A stretch of DNA of 64,000 bases from Caminibacter pacificus (GTDB lineage: Bacteria; Campylobacterota; Campylobacteria; Campylobacterales; Nautiliaceae). Where the stretch lies: the NCBI RefSeq assembly GCF_003752135.1, contig NZ_RJVK01000001.1:620001-684000 (forward strand), in the 5' to 3' direction. Below, one piece after another: positions 17,893-27,466 of this stretch. Position 1 is the first letter of the stretch; every line of letters starts with the position of its first letter. A program made the position numbers and the translations under genes. The notes under the pieces are model-generated. The model worked only from the letters and a program-made list of their open reading frames with translations, did no database searches and was not told the DNA's origin.

Positions 17893-19687
17893 CCTGATAT
17901 TTTTTAAGCTCCTCTTCGCTTATTCCCTCAATCAATCCCAAACTTTTAAGTTTTTCCAAAACTTGCGGCGTAGTATCCACATCAGGCGGCCATTCGCGAT
18001 TAAACCCGTCTATTTCGCTTTTGTTCGTTCCGTCGATTCCTATTATTTCTTCAATCCACACGTCTCTTAAAGCATCGATATTGTTTGTCACTCTCCATAC
18101 AAGCATATAAGGGTTGAATGTTTCTGGAGTATTTATAAACACCACAATTCTTAAGTGATTTTTGAGTTTTTTTAGCTTATCGAAAATCTCCCTTGCGGGC
18201 TTTGTTTTATTAAACTTAATTACACAAATAGGATTTTTCGTATCGGTCATATACTGCTTTATCTCCTCCACACTCTCATCAAGCGCTTTTATTTTCTCAA
18301 ACAACTCTTCATCACTTAGCACTACAACATTTTCCATTTTACATTTTCCATTTTCCATTGAATACGTTGCGTCCACTCCAAGCTTACCGCCCACCAACTC
18401 TTCTACGCTCGAATGGTCAAGCTCGTCCACCACGCCTTTGCTGATAAGTACTTTTTGCGGGTCGAAATTATTAAGAATATACCTTGTAATGTTTTCATAA
18501 TCCCTAAGTTCAGGTGCGTCTTCTGCGACAAATATTGCGTGTTTTACAAAACTCATCTGCCCCACACCCCAAAGACTATGCATAACTTGCATACTATGCC
18601 CCGGGTATCTCGGAGCTATTTTACAAAGAATCAGGTTATGAAAAACTCCGTTTTCAGGCATTGCGTAATCAATTAAATCGGGCGAAGTGGTTTTAAGTAG
18701 AGGCAAAAATATTCTCTCGGTAGCATACCCCATATATTTATCTTCCAAAGGTGGTTTTCCGACAACCGTCGCGTAAAACACCGGGTCTTTTTTTGTCGTA
18801 ATAGCTTCGACATGCATAACAGGAAAAGGTTTTTTAAGCGTATAATATCCGGTATGGTCTCCAAACATTCCCTCTATTTCCATTTCATTAGGGTCACACC
18901 ATCCCTCAATCACTATATCCGCATCCGCTGGTACTTCGAGGTCGTTGGTTATACATTTGACGAGCTTAGGATTTTCGCGTCTTACAAATCCGTAAAGCAT
19001 TACCTCAAAAATCCCGGGAGGCATAGGAGCCGTCGCACACCATGTCCAAAGAGGGTCTCCCCCTATGGCAATCGAAACGGGCATTTTTTTGCCTGCTTTT
19101 TTATACTCCCAAAAAAGATGAGCGCTATCTTTATGTATCTGCCAATGAAGCCCGAGACGCTTGTCATCATACACCTGAAGTCTGTACATTCCTACGTTTC
19201 TAACGCTTCCGTCAAGACTTTTGGTATAAACCTGCCCCATTGTAATAAATTTTCCGCCGTCAAGCTCCCATGTTTTAAGAATAGGTAAATTGCTAAGTTT
19301 TGCAGCTTCTCCTTCATATACGTGATATTGACAATCTCCCGATTTTACACTCTTAGGGATTGTGTTTTTTATCGCAAAGAGCTTCCCGAACGCTTTTAAT
19401 TTTTCACTAAGAGTTTTTGGAGGTTTCATTTTTATAAGGCTCTCAATCTCACCGGCAATCTCATCAAGGTCGCGCCCGAAAATATCTCTTACCACCTCAT
19501 CGTTTGCAAAAATATTCATAACAACCGGCATATCGAATTTTTTATCACCCTCAATCGGATTGGTAAACATCAAAATCTTAGGCTCTTTTTTCTTAGCTTC
19601 TATATACGCAAGATGAGGTATTTCAAGGTTTATATCAAGTGGAGTGTCTATTATTTTTATGTGTTTTTGCAAATCATTTAATGTCAT
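17885..19687 (-). CDS. mqnL: UbiD-family decarboxylase, menaquinone (futalosine) pathway
   Basis: A 600-residue UbiD-type enzyme that uses prenylated flavin for reversible decarboxylation. Supporting segments include GMYRLQVYDDKRLGLHWQ, SIAIGGDP and the EGMFGDHTGYYT active-site region. Campylobacterota make menaquinone by the futalosine route, in which a UbiD homologue removes the carboxyl of the prenylated naphthoate; that assignment is by family and phylum. A low-complexity SMENGKCKMEN insert (18328-18360) is encoded by repeats of the TGGAAAATG type. It is the last gene of the rlmI-sixA operon, with a GGAGG site before the ATG. Confidence 0.85.
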   Translation of the reverse strand: MTLNDLQKHIKIIDTPLDINLEIPHLAYIEAKKKEPKILMFTNPIEGDKKFDMPVVMNIFANDEVVRDIFGRDLDEIAGEIESLIKMKPPKTLSEKLKAFGKLFAIKNTIPKSVKSGDCQYHVYEGEAAKLSNLPILKTWELDGGKFITMGQVYTKSLDGSVRNVGMYRLQVYDDKRLGLHWQIHKDSAHLFWEYKKAGKKMPVSIAIGGDPLWTWCATAPMPPGIFEVMLYGFVRRENPKLVKCITNDLEVPADADIVIEGWCDPNEMEIEGMFGDHTGYYTLKKPFPVMHVEAITTKKDPVFYATVVGKPPLEDKYMGYATERIFLPLLKTTSPDLIDYAMPENGVFHNLILCKIAPRYPGHSMQVMHSLWGVGQMSFVKHAIFVAEDAPELRDYENITRYILNNFDPQKVLISKGVVDELDHSSVEELVGGKLGVDATYSMENGKCKMENVVVLSDEELFEKIKALDESVEEIKQYMTDTKNPICVIKFNKTKPAREIFDKLKKLKNHLRIVVFINTPETFNPYMLVWRVTNNIDALRDVWIEEIIGIDGTNKSEIDGFNREWPPDVDTTPQVLEKLKSLGLIEGISEEELKKYQVI

Positions 19688-20201
19688 TATCGCCTCCGAA
19701 AAATTTCATTACTACGTTTAAAATGATTATGGTATTCAAAACTTCTTTTAAAATCTCTTGGTTATCGTCTATTTTTTTAGCCAAAGAGAGCATTTCAAGC
19801 GATTTTATTATCGCTTCGCTTATTTCTTTGGGGTATTTTAATAAATCGTTTCGTATTTTATCCGGATTTTGAGAAAGAAGTGCGTCTCTTGAGATGAACG
19901 GCGCAAAAAATAGAGCCAAATTATCGGCACTTTTTTCATTAAAAAACATAGAAAAATTCTCTATAATCTCTTCTTTGTGAGAAATCAGATACTCACCCTC
20001 TTTTAAAGAGTCGAAAAAATCTCTTAATATCTCTATTTCGTTATTGCTAAAACGATTCAAATCGAAAAGTTTTAAAGAAACTCTCTCAAAATCTTCGTTC
20101 GCACTCACAATATTAGCCAAATAAACGCTAAAAGTCTCTATCAAGTCACTATCTTGCTTTTTTGCCGTTTCGTCTATTATTTTAAGAATGATTTTTTTCA
20201 T
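19674..20201 (-). CDS. Hypothetical helical protein in the sixA-ubiD operon
   Basis: A 175-residue soluble, almost wholly helical protein with no signal peptide and no recognised motif. It ends in a hydrophobic IIILNVVMKFFGG segment that could be a membrane-associated tail. It overlaps the 3' end of sixA and the 5' end of ubiD, so it is translated as part of the operon. ATG at 20201 is preferred over TTG at 20204 because AAAGG lies six bases upstream. Function unknown. Confidence 0.65.
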   Translation of the reverse strand: MKKIILKIIDETAKKQDSDLIETFSVYLANIVSANEDFERVSLKLFDLNRFSNNEIEILRDFFDSLKEGEYLISHKEEIIENFSMFFNEKSADNLALFFAPFISRDALLSQNPDKIRNDLLKYPKEISEAIIKSLEMLSLAKKIDDNQEILKEVLNTIIILNVVMKFFGGDNDIK

Positions 20202-20655
20202 CAAGAGCCTTTAATTGTTTGTATTGTAATAGCGATTTTAAAACACCCTCTTCAAGCTCGGCTAACGAAGGCTTTTGGAGTTTTATTTTAAGATTCGGAG
20301 CATACATTATCTCTTTTATGAAGTTACTCAAATCCGGCTCATGCCCGACTATCGCTATTACTCCCTCATTTTTCAATACTTTTTTTAGCTCCTCCAAACC
20401 TGCTCCCGGCAGCAAAAGAGGCGTCTCCTCATACACAGCTTGAGGATAAAAGTTTTTTAAAATTTCTGCGGTTTGTTTTGCTCTAAGTGCCGTTGAGGTG
20501 ATTATATAATCGATATCCGGATAGATTTTTTTTACTTTTTCAAAAAATTTTTTGGCTCTTTTTTTTCCTTTTTCGTTCAAAGGTCTCTCAAAATCGTGCC
20601 CCCTAAATTCGTCCCTATCCACTGCAAGCGAATGTCTTATAAATAAAATTTTCAT
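20182..20655 (-). CDS. sixA: Phosphohistidine phosphatase SixA-like
   Basis: A 157-residue histidine phosphatase (phosphoglycerate mutase-like fold). The catalytic RH is at residues 7-8 (FIRHSLAVDR), with a second conserved histidine in IVGHEPDLS. The short length and the GHDFERPLNEKGK segment fit SixA, which removes phosphate from phosphohistidine relay proteins. The start overlaps the rlmI stop by one base (TAATG). The substrate here is inferred from family only. Confidence 0.85.
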   Translation of the reverse strand: MKILFIRHSLAVDRDEFRGHDFERPLNEKGKKRAKKFFEKVKKIYPDIDYIITSTALRAKQTAEILKNFYPQAVYEETPLLLPGAGLEELKKVLKNEGVIAIVGHEPDLSNFIKEIMYAPNLKIKLQKPSLAELEEGVLKSLLQYKQLKALDEKNHS

Positions 20656-21788
20656 TAAACTCTCCTTAAAAGTACGCCTGTTAAATACAAAGAATTCGGT
20701 ACGTTTAGCAAATACGGGTGGTCAATGTCTTGTTTTAAAAATTCGATTACTTCCAAGTCGCATTTTTCAATTACGGCACTGCTTAAAGCCAAATCCAAAA
20801 GGTCTTTTGAAGTAATGGAGTGCGAACAGCTGAATAATGCCAAAAACCCTCCCTCTTCAAGAAGTTTTAAGGAGTTAACAATTAAATATTTCCAGCCTTT
20901 AATCGCTCCTTTTCTTGCGCTTTTGGTTTTGGCAAAAGCCGGAGGGTCTATAATTATAAGGTCGTATTTTTCTTTTTCATTCTCCAAAAATTTAAATACG
21001 TCCGCTTTTATGATTTGATAATTTTTTAGATTGTTAAGAGTGCAGTTTTTTTCTATTTGAGAGCAAGCAAGGGCTGAGATTTCTACGAATTTGGTAAATT
21101 TCGCATTCGCATAGATTCCGAATCCCCCAGCATTTGCGAATAAATCAAGAGTTTTTTCGTTTCCGAATTCTCCTACTATTTTTCTATTTTTTCTCTGGTC
21201 TAAAAAAAATCCGGTTTTTTGTCCTTCTTTTAGTGAAGTAAAAAACTTTTTATCGTTTTCCACTATTACAAATTCATCATCCACACTGCCGTAAAGAGTT
21301 TGGTTTATAACTTCAAGCCCCTCTTTTTCTCTTATTTTATCGCCTTTTTCATATATGCCTTTCGGGTTTAAAAGCTCTATTAAAATTTCGATAATTATTC
21401 CTTTGAAATTATCCATCCCGGCAGTCGTAAAACTAACTACCAAATTATCTCCGTATTTATCGACTATAAGTCCCGGTAAAAAATCGGCTTCTGAGTGAAT
21501 AAGTCTTAAGGAGTTGGTGTTTTTTATAAGCTCTCTTTTTTTTATCGCTTTTTCTATTCTTTTTTTAAAAAAGTTTTTATCAAGATGAGTTTTTTCAAAA
21601 CTTATGATTCTTGCGCTTATTTTGCTTAGAGAATTATAAAAAGCGGTTGCTACGTAAGTATCTTTATAATACACATCTACGACGCTTCCGGCGTCACACT
21701 CGGGAGCTTTCGTAATTTCGTTTTGGTATATCCATAAAAATCTTTTTTTTAACTTTTCATACGCGCTTTTATTGATATAAATTTTCAT
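20655..21788 (-). CDS. Class I rRNA large-subunit methyltransferase, RlmI-like
   Basis: A 377-residue SAM-dependent methyltransferase with an N-terminal PUA-type RNA-binding domain (about 1-75), a linker domain, and a Rossmann methyltransferase. The methyltransferase shows the SAM segment TLDLFANAGGFGIYA, the IIIDPPAFAKTK catalytic motif and the FSCSHSI strand. The family methylates cytosine C5 of 23S rRNA (RlmI methylates C1962 in E. coli). The exact target here is inference. First gene of a four-gene operon with an extended -10 promoter. Confidence 0.9.
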   Translation of the reverse strand: MKIYINKSAYEKLKKRFLWIYQNEITKAPECDAGSVVDVYYKDTYVATAFYNSLSKISARIISFEKTHLDKNFFKKRIEKAIKKRELIKNTNSLRLIHSEADFLPGLIVDKYGDNLVVSFTTAGMDNFKGIIIEILIELLNPKGIYEKGDKIREKEGLEVINQTLYGSVDDEFVIVENDKKFFTSLKEGQKTGFFLDQRKNRKIVGEFGNEKTLDLFANAGGFGIYANAKFTKFVEISALACSQIEKNCTLNNLKNYQIIKADVFKFLENEKEKYDLIIIDPPAFAKTKSARKGAIKGWKYLIVNSLKLLEEGGFLALFSCSHSITSKDLLDLALSSAVIEKCDLEVIEFLKQDIDHPYLLNVPNSLYLTGVLLRRV

Positions 21789-21812
21789 TTTTTCTCCAAA
21801 AGAGTTTTTTGT

Positions 21813-21821
21813 ATTATATCA
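21813..21821 (-). promoter_or_regulatory. Extended -10 promoter of the rlmI operon
   Basis: TGATATAAT on the minus strand, about 24 bases before the ATG, with TGGAGAA as ribosome site. No -35 box is evident. Confidence 0.65.
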
Positions 21822-21834
21822 ATAAAAAGCGCAA

Positions 21835-24267
21835 TTAGAGAAGTTTTAAAAACTCCTCTTTCGGCATAGGTTTGTAATAATAAAATCCTTGAATATAATC
21901 ACAACCCAGGGCCTTTAAAATAGCAACTTGCGATTCGTCTTCCACTCCCTCGGCAACCGTTTTGATATCAAGCTCTTTTGCGAGGTTGATAATCGTTTTC
22001 ACAATCGCCATATCTTTATGGTTTTGCATCATTTTTCGAATAAAACTGATATCGATTTTAATTATATCCACCGGAAGTTCTCTTATATAGCTTAGCGAAG
22101 AATATCCGGTACCGAAATCGTCAATTGCGATTAATATTCCGTTGTCTTTTAGCTTTTCTAAAACTTTTTGAGAATATAATTTTTCGTTTATAAGTACTCT
22201 TTCGATAAGCTCGATTTGAAGTCTATAAGGAAATTTTTTACCGATATTTATCAGTTTGTCTATCGCTTGAGTGTTTCTGAATTGTTTTTCGCAAAGATTG
22301 TAAGAGAGTTTAACGTTTTTCGTATTTTTTAGAATATTTTCGATGTTATCAAGCATTTTCATTGAAACATTTAAAGAATAATTGCTATTTTCAAGTACGT
22401 CTATAAAAACTCCGGGAGTAATGATTTTAGATTTTTCTCTTATTCTCAAAAGCCCCTCCGCCGCAACTATATTTTCTTTTTCGGCATCGACTATAGGCTG
22501 AAAGAAAAGTTCGAATCTATTTTTTTCAAGAGAAGTTTTTATTAAGTTCAGAATATCATTGAATTTATAAATCTCTTTACTGTACTCTTTTGAATAAAGT
22601 TTTACGATATTAGGCCCCTCTTTTTTTGCGTTTATTAAAGCGATAGAAGCATTGTTTAACAAATCTTCAATATCGCAAGCGTCTTTTGGATAAACCGAAA
22701 TTCCGGCGTTATAATCGAGTTTTATTTTTTCATTTTTAACTTTATACGTACCACTGAAAACTTCATAGAGTTTATTCAAAATCTTAGGAATACACTCTTC
22801 ATCCGCTTTTTCCAAAAATATAGCGAATTCGTCCCCGTTGAATCTTCCAAGCGTAATATTAACCGTATGAAATTTATATATCAAATCCCTTTCGAAAAAT
22901 ACGGTTCTTAATTTTTTACCGAGCTGTTTTAATACCTCATCACCTTCTGTAATACCGTATTTGTGATTGATAACATTAAAATTATAAACGTCTACTACCA
23001 AAACGATATGCGATTCGTATTTGAATTTTTTGAGATAATCTCTGGCGTGTTTGAAAAATCCTTCTTTATTATAAAGTCCCGTAATCGGGTCTTTGAATTT
23101 AAGCTCTTCAATCAAATGAAAATATTTTTTTTCATTTGTAATATCTTTTCCAAGAGAAATATAATAATCCCCTACAGGAACTATTTTATCAAGCAGATAA
23201 AAAATAGAGCCGTCCTTTTTCTTATTTATAATAATACTTTCGAAAATTCTTCCTTTTTTTATAGTTTCCCATAACTCTTTATAAAAAATTTCGTCATGAA
23301 GTCCGCTTTTGAAAATTTTAGGATTTTTCCCTATAAGCTCCGATTTTTTATAACCGGTGATTTTCTCCACCGTTTCGTTTACAAAAACTACTTTCCCCTT
23401 TTTATCGGTTATAACAACCCACTCATGTCCTTTGTTAATTGCATTTAACAAAACGTTTTTAAATTTTATCTCTTCCAGGTTCTCAAGAGTTTTCGAAAGA
23501 GCTTTTGAGATGTACTCGATAAGTTTTTTATACCCTTTGAAAAAATCGACTTCATCTTTACAAATACAGATAACTGCTTCTACCTTTTTTCCTTTAAATA
23601 TAGGAATACCTACAGAACTTAAATAATTTCTTTTTAACATCTCTTCTCTTAAAGGTTCTACATCCGGGTTTATTCTCGTATCGTCGTTAAAATAGATATT
23701 TCCGTCTAAAAAAGCTTTTGCTACCGGAGTTTTTAAAAGAGGAGTCTGCTCATCAAGTGGTATTGTTACGTCTTTTATACAATCAAGTCCGTCAGTATCG
23801 TTACCCCAAGCTACAGGGATAAGAGCGTTTTTTTGCTTTTTCATAACAAAACAGGCGTTAAATTTGGCTTTTTTAATTACGGCTTTGATAAATTTCTCGT
23901 AAAGTTCGTTTTCATTCTTAGACTTTGCCAAAACATCGTTCATATAAATAACGATATCGGTAATATGTTTTTCTCTAATATATTTCGTAAAATCATCCGC
24001 TAAAAGTATGAATCCGTCAATTGTTTTTTTAATATAAAAATTTATATGTTTAGTTTCGATTTTGGTTTTTATTGTCACGATTTCTTTAAAAACGCTTTTT
24101 TTTGAATTTAAAAACTCTTTTATCTCTTCTATTTTATTCAAATCGTTTAAAATATTTCTTTTTTTCAACCCTAATAATTCTATCACTCTTTTATTTGCGT
24201 AAACTTTCGAACCTTGTTTTAATATAAAACCGTACTTGGTGATTTGATTTAATATTGAGACGTCCAC
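21835..24267 (-). CDS. Cyclic-di-GMP signalling protein, PAS-GAF-PAS-GGDEF-EAL
   Basis: An 810-residue cytoplasmic sensor with no membrane segment. Order: a PAS-like region (1-110), a GAF-like region (about 120-255), a PAS domain (about 270-375, VVFVNETVEKITGYKKSEL), GGDEF (about 390-545) and EAL (about 555-805). The cyclase signature reads FNGDEF instead of GGDEF, so cyclase activity may be reduced. The phosphodiesterase motifs are complete: EGLLR, the DDFGTGYSS loop, KID and AEGVE. It therefore probably degrades c-di-GMP, with GGDEF possibly binding GTP as regulator. It stands alone between rlmI and a divergent lipoprotein gene. Confidence 0.92.
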   Translation of the reverse strand: MDVSILNQITKYGFILKQGSKVYANKRVIELLGLKKRNILNDLNKIEEIKEFLNSKKSVFKEIVTIKTKIETKHINFYIKKTIDGFILLADDFTKYIREKHITDIVIYMNDVLAKSKNENELYEKFIKAVIKKAKFNACFVMKKQKNALIPVAWGNDTDGLDCIKDVTIPLDEQTPLLKTPVAKAFLDGNIYFNDDTRINPDVEPLREEMLKRNYLSSVGIPIFKGKKVEAVICICKDEVDFFKGYKKLIEYISKALSKTLENLEEIKFKNVLLNAINKGHEWVVITDKKGKVVFVNETVEKITGYKKSELIGKNPKIFKSGLHDEIFYKELWETIKKGRIFESIIINKKKDGSIFYLLDKIVPVGDYYISLGKDITNEKKYFHLIEELKFKDPITGLYNKEGFFKHARDYLKKFKYESHIVLVVDVYNFNVINHKYGITEGDEVLKQLGKKLRTVFFERDLIYKFHTVNITLGRFNGDEFAIFLEKADEECIPKILNKLYEVFSGTYKVKNEKIKLDYNAGISVYPKDACDIEDLLNNASIALINAKKEGPNIVKLYSKEYSKEIYKFNDILNLIKTSLEKNRFELFFQPIVDAEKENIVAAEGLLRIREKSKIITPGVFIDVLENSNYSLNVSMKMLDNIENILKNTKNVKLSYNLCEKQFRNTQAIDKLINIGKKFPYRLQIELIERVLINEKLYSQKVLEKLKDNGILIAIDDFGTGYSSLSYIRELPVDIIKIDISFIRKMMQNHKDMAIVKTIINLAKELDIKTVAEGVEDESQVAILKALGCDYIQGFYYYKPMPKEEFLKLL

Positions 24268-24442
24268 ACTAAAGCCTTTTTTGTTTTAAAAATCGACATT
24301 TGAGATTTTTAATTTAGAAAATATGTAACGAATATTAATTTTTAAGTTAATTTTTTACCCCTAAGCAAAAAATATCATATTTGTATCATTTAGTTTTAAT
24401 AAAACTTTAATCGTATATTAAACCACTAAAAAAAGGATGAAG

Positions 24443-25513
24443 ATGAACAAAAAAGTACTGCTCGGTATGACACTTGCAGGTGCATTCGTTCTTAGCGGAT
24501 GTGCAAACAAAACTGAAGTAGCGCCAACGAACACAACAGCTACTCAAACTGCTCAAACGACACAAAACACTCAAACGACTCAAGAGACTCAACCAAAAGT
24601 TATCGTAAAAAAAGTTATTGAGACTAAAATCGTAAAAGAAGAAGTAAACAACCCATATCCTCCAAACGCACAACCTGGACATTGTTATGCGAAAGTGGTA
24701 ATTCCACCGAAATACAAAACTGAAACAAAAAGAGTTTTAGTAAAAGAAGCTGGTGAAAAAATCAAAATCGTTCCGGCACAATTCAAACCTGCAACCGAGC
24801 AAGTACTAGTAAGAGAAGAAGCTTATAGAGTTCTTCCGTCAGAACCTGTATATAAAACTGTAACAAAAAAAGTACTTGTAAAACCTGAAACTAAAAAATA
24901 CGTAGTAGTTCCTGCTAAATACAAAACTGTTACTGAAAAAGTACTTGTAGAGCCTGCTCACACTGTATGGAAAAAAGGTGAAGCTCTTAACGGTTCTAAA
25001 GTAACTGACATTATGTGTTACGTAAAAGTTCCTGCTAAATATAAAACTATTACAAAAAGAGTTCTTGTAGAACCTGCTCACGTAAAAGAAGTAACTGTTC
25101 CTGCGGTTTACAAAACTATCAAAGTTAAAGTAGTAGATAGAAACGCTACTTGCAAAAAACAAATCATTCCTGCTAAAAAAGCAAACATCAGAGTATATGA
25201 ACTTGCTCAAGAGCCAAAAGTTCTTAAAGAAACTATCCCTGCTCAATACAGAACAATTACTGAAAGAGTTAAAGTTGAAAACTCTAAACTTGTATGGCAA
25301 CCAATCGTATGTAAAACAAACCTTACAAGAGATTTAGTAATTAAACTACAAAAAGCTCTTAAAGAAAAAGGTTACTACAAAGGTCCTATCGACGGAATTT
25401 ACGGAAGATTAACTACTGAAGCGGTTAATGCTTATCAAAAAGACAACAACCTTGCAAGCGGTGCTCTAACTCTTGAAACACTTAAAAAATTAGGCATCGA
25501 ATATAAAAACTAA
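24443..25513 (+). CDS. Repeat-rich lipoprotein with peptidoglycan-binding domain
   Basis: A 356-residue lipoprotein. The signal peptide ends in a lipobox (VLSGC), followed by a Thr/Gln-rich linker. At least six degenerate copies of a unit of the form [VI]P-A-x-Y-K-T-x-T-x-x-V-L-V come next, spaced about 25-45 residues. A C-terminal PG_binding_1 domain (LQKALKEKGYYKGPIDGIYG) ends the protein. It is probably anchored in the outer membrane and tied to the cell wall, with the repeats forming a rod or scaffold. The repeat family is not one I can name. The ATG at 24443 is chosen because the AAGGATG ribosome site overlaps the earlier ATG at 24437. Confidence 0.85.
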   Translation: MNKKVLLGMTLAGAFVLSGCANKTEVAPTNTTATQTAQTTQNTQTTQETQPKVIVKKVIETKIVKEEVNNPYPPNAQPGHCYAKVVIPPKYKTETKRVLVKEAGEKIKIVPAQFKPATEQVLVREEAYRVLPSEPVYKTVTKKVLVKPETKKYVVVPAKYKTVTEKVLVEPAHTVWKKGEALNGSKVTDIMCYVKVPAKYKTITKRVLVEPAHVKEVTVPAVYKTIKVKVVDRNATCKKQIIPAKKANIRVYELAQEPKVLKETIPAQYRTITERVKVENSKLVWQPIVCKTNLTRDLVIKLQKALKEKGYYKGPIDGIYGRLTTEAVNAYQKDNNLASGALTLETLKKLGIEYKN

Positions 25514-25529
25514 GAGGCTCCCTCTTAGT
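25509..25529. terminator. Bidirectional terminator shared by convergent genes
   Basis: A perfect 9-bp stem (ACTAAGAGG with CCTCTTAGT, three-base loop) spans both the stop codon of the lipoprotein gene (25511-25513) and the stop codon of the convergent helicase gene (25525-25527). The flanks are T-rich on one side and A-rich on the other, so it can serve both directions. Confidence 0.75.
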
Positions 25530-27456
25530 TTATCTCTTTATAAACTCCGTTTTTCTTAACATACTCAATCAAATTTTCATAAGTTTTATGTACTTTTAGA
25601 GTTTTTGCATCTCCGATTATTATAAGTTTTCTTTTAGGTCTTGTTATTGCTACGTTTAGACGTCTTACATCGCTCAAAAATCCAATTTCTTCTTTATCGT
25701 TCGCTCTTACCAAACTAACAATAATAATCTCTTTTTCCCTACCTTGAAAACCATCTACCGATTTCACTTCTATACGAACATTCTCTTTTTCAAGCAGATT
25801 TTTAATGTATTCTTCGTGGTCTTTATAAGGAGTTATTACTCCGATATGCTCTTCTTTTGCTCCCTTATCCAAAAATTCCTTCACAAGCTCTTTTACAAAT
25901 TCCGCTTCTAAAGGGTTATATTTTGATGGAGAATCTTTTTTTACTTTTTCCAAAAATTTACCACAAGTGTCAAAAAATACATACGGCTCGAAACCTGCGA
26001 ATTTTTCACTTTCTTTAATGCCTAAATCTTCAATAGTAATATTTTTAATCTCTTCGAAAGTTTTGACTTTACAATCATAAAATTCGCAACTCGGAAAATT
26101 GTTTATTTTCTCATTCATTCTATATTGAATTTCAAGAGTATGCATAGCTTCGGGATAAATATGAGAAAACCTCTCGAAAATACTAACTTTTAATCTCTCA
26201 TCATTACTCAAAATGGTAGGAGGCAGTTGTTTATGGTCTCCCGCAAAAACGACTCTTTTTCCTTTTACAAGAGCAATAAGAGAGCTCGGCTCCATAGCCT
26301 GCGCCGCTTCGTCGATAAATACCACGTCAAACTCTCTATTTTCCAAAAATTCACTTCCGGCACCCGAATTGGTAGAAAAAATCACATCGGCTTTTTCCAA
26401 AATATCATTCATTATCTCTTCTACAATTGCATTTTTTTTATCATACAGCTTATTGATATTTTGCTGTATTTTTATCCACTCGGCCATCTCTTTTATCCAT
26501 TCGGCCTTAACACCTCTTTTTCCTTTGCCTTTTTTTGCAAGTTCTAAAATCTCTTCGTCACTCATCCCTCTTCTTCTACCTGGAGTCGGTTTTTTACATC
26601 TTTTTTCTTGAAGATACTTCAAATCGTCTATTTTTTTGATAAGTTTTTCAACCTCTTTGTATCTCTTATCGCGTCTGATTTTTACATCCAAAGAGTATTT
26701 CATCAAATTACTTTCGATTTTAGCAGGATGACCTATTCTTACGACATTATAATCTTTTAATTTTTCAAGCACGTTATCAACAGCTACGTTACTATCCGCA
26801 CTCACCAAAATCTTTTTGCCAATATTTTGTTTGATTACTTCCGCAAGTGTCGTAGTCTTACCCGTCCCAGGAGGCCCGTGAATCAAAAACACTTCCGAAT
26901 TTACAGCCTTTTTTAAAGCTTCGTTTTGAGAAGAGTTTAATGTTTCGCTTGTAATATTCACACTTTTTATCTCTGGCTGTTTTTTACCTATTAAAATTTG
27001 AGTGTCAAAAAGAGATTTTTTTTCGGCTACGATATCAAGAGCTTTTTGCATTCTTTTAAAAGTAATATCATTTACATACAAATCAAGTCTGTATAGTTTG
27101 CTCCTAAAAATTTGCTCTTTACTATAAACTTCTATAAAGTTTTTTCCTACCGCACTAACGGTCGCTTCTTGGGAAAATTTTAAAGGCTCACCCTTGCTAA
27201 CAAGTACGATATCTCCCACTTTTATTTGATGTTCGGGCATATTGTTTCTATTGAAGCGATAAATTTTAAAATCCAAAAATTCCCCGACAAATCTCATTCT
27301 AAGGCCCAAAACCGCACGGCCTCTTTTTTGTCTCTCAGTCCCGCTTAGACGTTTAATCTCATTAATATGAAATTCTTTTTCGGCGTTTCTTTCTTTTTCG
27401 ATAAGCTCGCTAAAATATTCCTTATATTCCTGTTCGTTTTCAAATATATATTTCAA
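25525..27456 (-). CDS. SF1 helicase of the IGHMBP2/Upf1 type
   Basis: A 643-residue superfamily 1B helicase. Walker A is GPPGTGKTTTL (about 193-203), Walker B is VVFIDEAAQAMEP, motif III is FAGDHKQLPPT, and the late motifs appear as SVDGFQGREKEIIIVSLVR and RRLNVAITRPKRKL. The N-terminal part forms the beta-barrel seen in IGHMBP2-like enzymes, which unwind DNA and RNA 5' to 3'. A single-gene role in nucleic acid repair or RNA processing is likely but not defined. It follows comEC by ten bases on the same strand. Confidence 0.88.
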   Translation of the reverse strand: MKYIFENEQEYKEYFSELIEKERNAEKEFHINEIKRLSGTERQKRGRAVLGLRMRFVGEFLDFKIYRFNRNNMPEHQIKVGDIVLVSKGEPLKFSQEATVSAVGKNFIEVYSKEQIFRSKLYRLDLYVNDITFKRMQKALDIVAEKKSLFDTQILIGKKQPEIKSVNITSETLNSSQNEALKKAVNSEVFLIHGPPGTGKTTTLAEVIKQNIGKKILVSADSNVAVDNVLEKLKDYNVVRIGHPAKIESNLMKYSLDVKIRRDKRYKEVEKLIKKIDDLKYLQEKRCKKPTPGRRRGMSDEEILELAKKGKGKRGVKAEWIKEMAEWIKIQQNINKLYDKKNAIVEEIMNDILEKADVIFSTNSGAGSEFLENREFDVVFIDEAAQAMEPSSLIALVKGKRVVFAGDHKQLPPTILSNDERLKVSIFERFSHIYPEAMHTLEIQYRMNEKINNFPSCEFYDCKVKTFEEIKNITIEDLGIKESEKFAGFEPYVFFDTCGKFLEKVKKDSPSKYNPLEAEFVKELVKEFLDKGAKEEHIGVITPYKDHEEYIKNLLEKENVRIEVKSVDGFQGREKEIIIVSLVRANDKEEIGFLSDVRRLNVAITRPKRKLIIIGDAKTLKVHKTYENLIEYVKKNGVYKEIN

Positions 27457-27466
27457 TTTCCTCTCC

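Noticed and set aside
25525-27456. The SF1 helicase as part of a defence system
   Set aside because: Its motifs match housekeeping IGHMBP2-like helicases, there is no nuclease partner, and its composition matches the surrounding genes.
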